DNA of 64,000 bases from Branchiostoma floridae (Eukaryota > Chordata > Leptocardii > Amphioxiformes > Branchiostomatidae): contig NC_049979.1 in assembly GCF_000003815.2 (NCBI RefSeq), forward strand, positions 15,619,240 through 15,683,239, written 5' to 3'. The notes beneath the pieces were generated by a model. It ran no database searches, had not been told where the DNA came from, and was given only the letters and a program-made list of their open reading frames with translations. A program made the translations under genes and the position numbers. Positions 60,379 to 64,000 of this stretch are shown in pieces. Numbering within the stretch: the stretch's first letter is position 1; each line of letters starts with the position of its first letter.

Positions 60379-62125
60379 GGTGTCCTCTCCACTGTCCAGG
60401 AGTGGCTCTGCATGCCGTGTAACGTAATATATACTGTAGTATGACTCATGATTCTCATGATTGCCATATCATTTTTCCGGTTATATACAAACATTATGAT
60501 ACTTGCTCAAGAACTGGTTATATTTGCTCAATGACTGGCACCTTATAGCTTATCAGTTAAATCTGACGTAACTTTAGCTGTTGTGCCCTCATTTATAATG
60601 TCCAAAGAAACGTGCCTAACAATGGCTATGCTGTGGCGATGGCTGTGGTTATTGCTGTGGCTGTGGCTAGGGCTTGTACTTAGAGTTGGGTTTAGGGCTT
60701 GGTTTGTTGTTGGGGGTTAGGTCTAGGTTTGAGGTCACACGACACCAGACTACTGCTTGGAAATGACTACACCCTACAAGTGTGATTCGCGTATTTCTTC
60801 TGAGGTTTACTGAAAACTCACGGACAGTGTCGGAACAATTATGTGGCAGTGACTGTGGCCGACACGCACAAGTTTCTGTACGCCTGCTTTGGCTGCACTA
60901 TACTACACGCCTGTTTAGTTGCGCGACACCACTTCGCGGTTTACTTTCCTTTAATTGACAGTATCCCTTCTACTTTGATAGTTTATATTCTTGTTGCCTG
61001 TGTAAAATACATGTAAAGATCACCAGCGCAACTGACTTTCCCCTTGCAGGCCATGCAAGAGATGGGCAAACAAAATTCAACGTGACTTCATTGGTTTGTC
61101 TTATCTAGAAAGTAATGCACATTAAACCGACATGTTTGATTTGAAAGCTTTATTGTAACATTTTTCACACAGGTGCAGCATTCTCACACTTACTGTGGTT
61201 ACATACGTTCGTGGAGCTATTGGTGAAAATAGCTATTGGTACAGATATTGTAATCATACACTTGAATATGTGGATTAATGTACTTCTACATTCGTCATAT
61301 CTTCATATCGGAGGATTTTGGTAGTCCAACATACTACTCATTTTGGATAACTACCAAAATTCTCCAAGTCATATTTAAAGGGTGTTTGCACCTGAAGAAT
61401 TATACCAGTAAACAAGCATACATGTAAAGCAACTTCACAGCTCTTCAGACTGGACATAGTTTTACAGACTGGACATAGAATAATCCAGACACTAACAGAT
61501 AACTATTGTGACACATAAACCATACATATATATATATTGTATTTGCAATGTCAAGTCCACTGAATCATCTTGTTGATTAAATGCTTGAGGATACACGCGA
61601 CAAGCGGGCCAACAATGATGTTGCTATGATATACGTGTTCCATTGCTCTTATTTGATTTTTTTTCATCCTGGTCAGTTTTGAGAACTTGCTACTAGACCG
61701 TCGATATGACGTTTGGTAAGATAATCCAGGTGATTTAATGATGGTTCTAATAACTGCGGCAAAGTGAAGCTTGATTACTGTTAATAAGAGTCATTCTGCC
61801 TTTCTTGACACAAAATGACTTCATCATGACCTTGGTCATCTTCGCCAACCTTGGCGCTGGACCTTTATGCCACAACTTAGTACGTTCAACTGAGAACCGG
61901 TTCTTGCAGTTCTGACAGCTAGGTCTTCTTACTCGTGGAGACCATATTAGTGTCCAGAACACTTTTTTCACCCTTAAGACTTTAGGTGGCTGTGTTAGGA
62001 CCTACTGGCACAGGTATAGCTATTGAAGAGAAGATGGTATAATCATGGACAATACACACTTCTCTTCCCTTGCTATCCCTGTGGCGAGGTTCTGCGCGCA
62101 TTTATTCACGGTTCTTTTATGCAGT
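60379..62125. other. Region between the two TNFR-like genes
   Basis: The right part is the presumed 3' UTR of the gene ending at 62126. AATAAA on the minus strand at 61149-61154 is a likely poly(A) signal. A minus-strand ORF at 61747-61971 lies inside this UTR and has no family signature. The left part should contain the promoter of the gene starting at 60378. An imperfect hairpin, GGAGGATTTTGGTAGT near 61309 against ACTACCAAAATTCTCC near 61351, is present. A G/T-rich stretch of degenerate GGCTGTGGYT repeats lies near 60625-60720. Confidence 0.5.
61149..61154 (-). terminator. Probable poly(A) signal of the TNFR-like gene ending at 62126
   Basis: TTTATT on the plus strand is AATAAA on the minus strand, about 970 bases downstream of the stop codon, with a T/G-rich plus-strand context around it. 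It is the nearest clear canonical signal I saw for this gene. Confidence 0.45.
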
Positions 62126-63961
62126 CTACTTTGGTACAGTGGCAGCATCTTCATCGTCAGAAATCAGGGGCCATTGCTCATCAGAAGGCTGTTGTTGTCC
62201 TGTTGATGGAGCTGTTTCAGTAGCAAAATCTTCAGAACCAGCATCTTCCTGCACCTAAGGTATGATAGGATGCATGTCAGCCATGCATATGTCACATGCA
62301 GAAGCTATGTGTGGACAGCGCTACAAGACACACATACATGAAGGCATCTATGCGTACATAAAAACAGCACATAATTTCCAATATACATAATTTAAAATTT
62401 GTAGGCCACATTGTAAATTGACTAATAGGAGCTTTTGAAAAGAAACTGTTAGGATATGAGTGCAATTCGGGACCAACTGGTAGACAGAAACACACCTGTA
62501 TTGCGATTGAGGTGGGCTCAGTGCGGTCTTGTCCACTCTCCTGCTCGGCTTCGACTGTGACTGCAGGTCCTGCAGGCGCCTGAACGACCTCATCATCTAC
62601 TGGTGCAGGGGGTACTGGAATCTGTACGAGACCTCCTTGATTTTCTATAAGTACAAAACCGGATTAGCTAGATACTGTGGCAGCTCTTCTGCTAAACAAG
62701 GAAACCGTAATCTAATTTCATAAAGGAGATGATGGCCTTCTTTTTATCAACTACTGTTTACTCTGTAGTGTTGTAAAATCAATTATCCTGTAATGTTTAT
62801 TCACTTATTTCTATCGTGACGCCTTCAACAAGCTTGTGTAAATAACTACTTGTATTGTGCCGTTACCTTGGTCCCTGTGCTGTTCCTCATCATGGCGCCT
62901 TCTGTACCACAGCTTGTACAAAAGGACCGCAGCCAGCATGGACAGCACCAGGACAGGCACTCCAACACCCACTCCGATCTTCCATTGATCTGAAAGAGAG
63001 AACATTTGTATGCCATTAATTGTGTATCAGCATGTAGAAAAGCAAGTTTAAGATGGTATTGACAAAATATTGTTTTCCTACAAGTATCCCGATGGGTTGT
63101 TTTCGATCAATCAATCAATCAATCGATAGATCGATAGATTGACTTAGATTTACTAAGAAACAAACGTTCTGAAGAATGTGCCATTTGATCCTTGTTGGGG
63201 AATCCCCAATCGCTAGGCTTTTGAAGGCAGAGGCAGAGTAAATATGAGCTAATGGGTTATGTCATTCAAAGTAAACATTGCTTTGTTCTTGAGTCTTGAC
63301 CATATAAGGCAACAATACTCAGTCACACATTTTTGTTTGTTTTCTTTCGATCACTCCTTACCTCTGAATGTGGCCTCTGACCCAAGGTTACTGCCATTGA
63401 ACTAACGTTATAGGGAGACTACAGTTCTTGGGAATTCACCAACCTCTGATGAGTTTTCGTACATGATATGATATGATGAAGTGACTTAGACATAGAACTG
63501 TCAATAAAGATTACTTACCAGGCGTCTTGGAACCTTTTCCTGGTGTACCTTCAAGAAAAACGTCAACTTGTCAGGTGAAAACGTATCTGTACAAAAATAT
63601 CTTAGAAGTGGCTGCATCTATTCATGCTATATGCTATGTGACAGATAAAATGAATAGGAAGACAATTATATATATAAACTTAATTCAGATCTAATCTATT
63701 ACCAAAAAATGACACAATGATACCCTGCAGGAGGCAAGCCAATAAACTTTTCTGTGTCATTTCATTTCATTATATTGTAAATAGCATGGTCGCCGATAAA
63801 AAGGAAAAGGGAAAACAAGAAGTAGAACTCACCACAAAGTGCGCAATATGGAGAATCCGGGTACTTGGTGCATGTATCACACGCAACACAGTTCCCTAGG
63901 CCATCGGGCACTTCACCAGCGGCACATGCAGCCAAGGCTATATTAAGTGCGGCAGGTGCAT
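62126..63961 (-). CDS. TNF-receptor-like membrane protein, 3' part only (5' end outside window)
   Basis: Visible exons are 63961-63833, 63548-63519 (30 bp), 62989-62867, 62644-62496 and 62254-62126, joined in phases 1, 1, 1 and 0. The first visible exon encodes a cysteine-rich segment, CAAGEVPDGLGNCVACDTC and then SPYCALC, typical of a TNFR-type repeat. A short linker (TPGKGSKTP) and a membrane span (IGVGVGVPVLVLSMLAAVLLYKLWYRRR) with a basic stop-transfer follow. The tail of about 110 residues is acidic and rich in Pro, Glu and Gln, ending WPLISDDEDAATVPK. It has no death domain. Together with the gene at 58188-60378 it forms a same-strand pair, presumably from tandem duplication followed by strong divergence. 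The ligand and the number of cysteine-rich domains cannot be judged because upstream exons are missing. Confidence 0.7.
63106..63141. repeat. ATCA/ATCG tetranucleotide repeat in an intron
   Basis: About four ATCA units followed by three to four GATA/ATCG-type units form a short compound tetranucleotide repeat in an intron of the right-hand TNFR-like gene. Confidence 0.8.
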
Positions 63962-64000
63962 CTGTAACAGCAGAAGGTATGGTCTAAGATTTGACAGACG

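Noticed and set aside
60335-60407. Alternative first exon of the small TNFR-like gene in another frame (CQTSACYCQQCR)
   Set aside because: It lacks a signal peptide and a suitable start. The frame from the ATG in a strong context at 60378 joins the next exon in phase 2 with a total length divisible by three.

Overview
The window looks like gene-bearing chromosome from an invertebrate deuterostome, most likely a cephalochordate (amphioxus, Branchiostoma). This is inferred. Multi-exon genes with GT-AG introns are single orthologues of vertebrate genes (iodotyrosine deiodinase, sepiapterin reductase, BAHD1), mixed with lineage-specific TNF-receptor-like genes, many small inverted repeats and microsatellites. 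No prokaryotic feature is present. Two assembly gaps (12794-12893 and 19003-19274) interrupt one gene.

Layout from left to right. 1-1513: non-coding, with one copy of a dispersed repeat and an ETS-type palindrome. 1514-4296 (minus): complete 4-exon iodotyrosine deiodinase. 4297-7365: foldback repeats and a doubtful 60-aa ORF. 7366-9465 (minus): a 4-exon gene for an unrecognised 88-aa protein with a mitochondrial-looking N-terminus. 11468-21205 (plus): a large ankyrin-repeat and coiled-coil protein gene, about 15 exons, with one apparent single-base frameshift beside a gap. 23074-24408 (plus): an intronless PKA-like kinase with an acylation-type N-terminus and substituted catalytic-loop residues, so probably a pseudokinase. 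Its 3' flank is a diverged copy, about 1 kb long, of the 3' flank of the ankyrin gene. 26755-29586 (minus): complete 5-exon sepiapterin reductase. 29.6-42.5 kb: gene-poor, with microsatellites. 42539-56135 (plus): 7-exon BAHD1 orthologue with a CtBP-type PLDLS motif and a C-terminal BAH domain. 57-57.8 kb: a perfect 110-bp tandem duplication and a minisatellite. 58188-60378 (minus) and 62126 to beyond 63961 (minus): two neighbouring single-pass TNF-receptor-like genes without an evident death domain. The second runs out of the window.

The genes do not form one pathway. IYD (iodide salvage) and SPR (tetrahydrobiopterin synthesis) are metabolic, BAHD1 is a chromatin repressor, the TNFR-like pair are probably surface receptors, and the ankyrin protein and pseudokinase are probably scaffold or regulatory proteins. 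The most unusual items are the intronless pseudokinase with its duplicated 3' flank, the small 4-exon gene, the mini TNF receptors, and an excess of the palindromic octamer TAACGTTA (15 exact copies found by eye).

Exon boundaries were assigned by hand from reading frame, GT-AG sites, intron phase and family similarity recalled from knowledge. No alignment was run.
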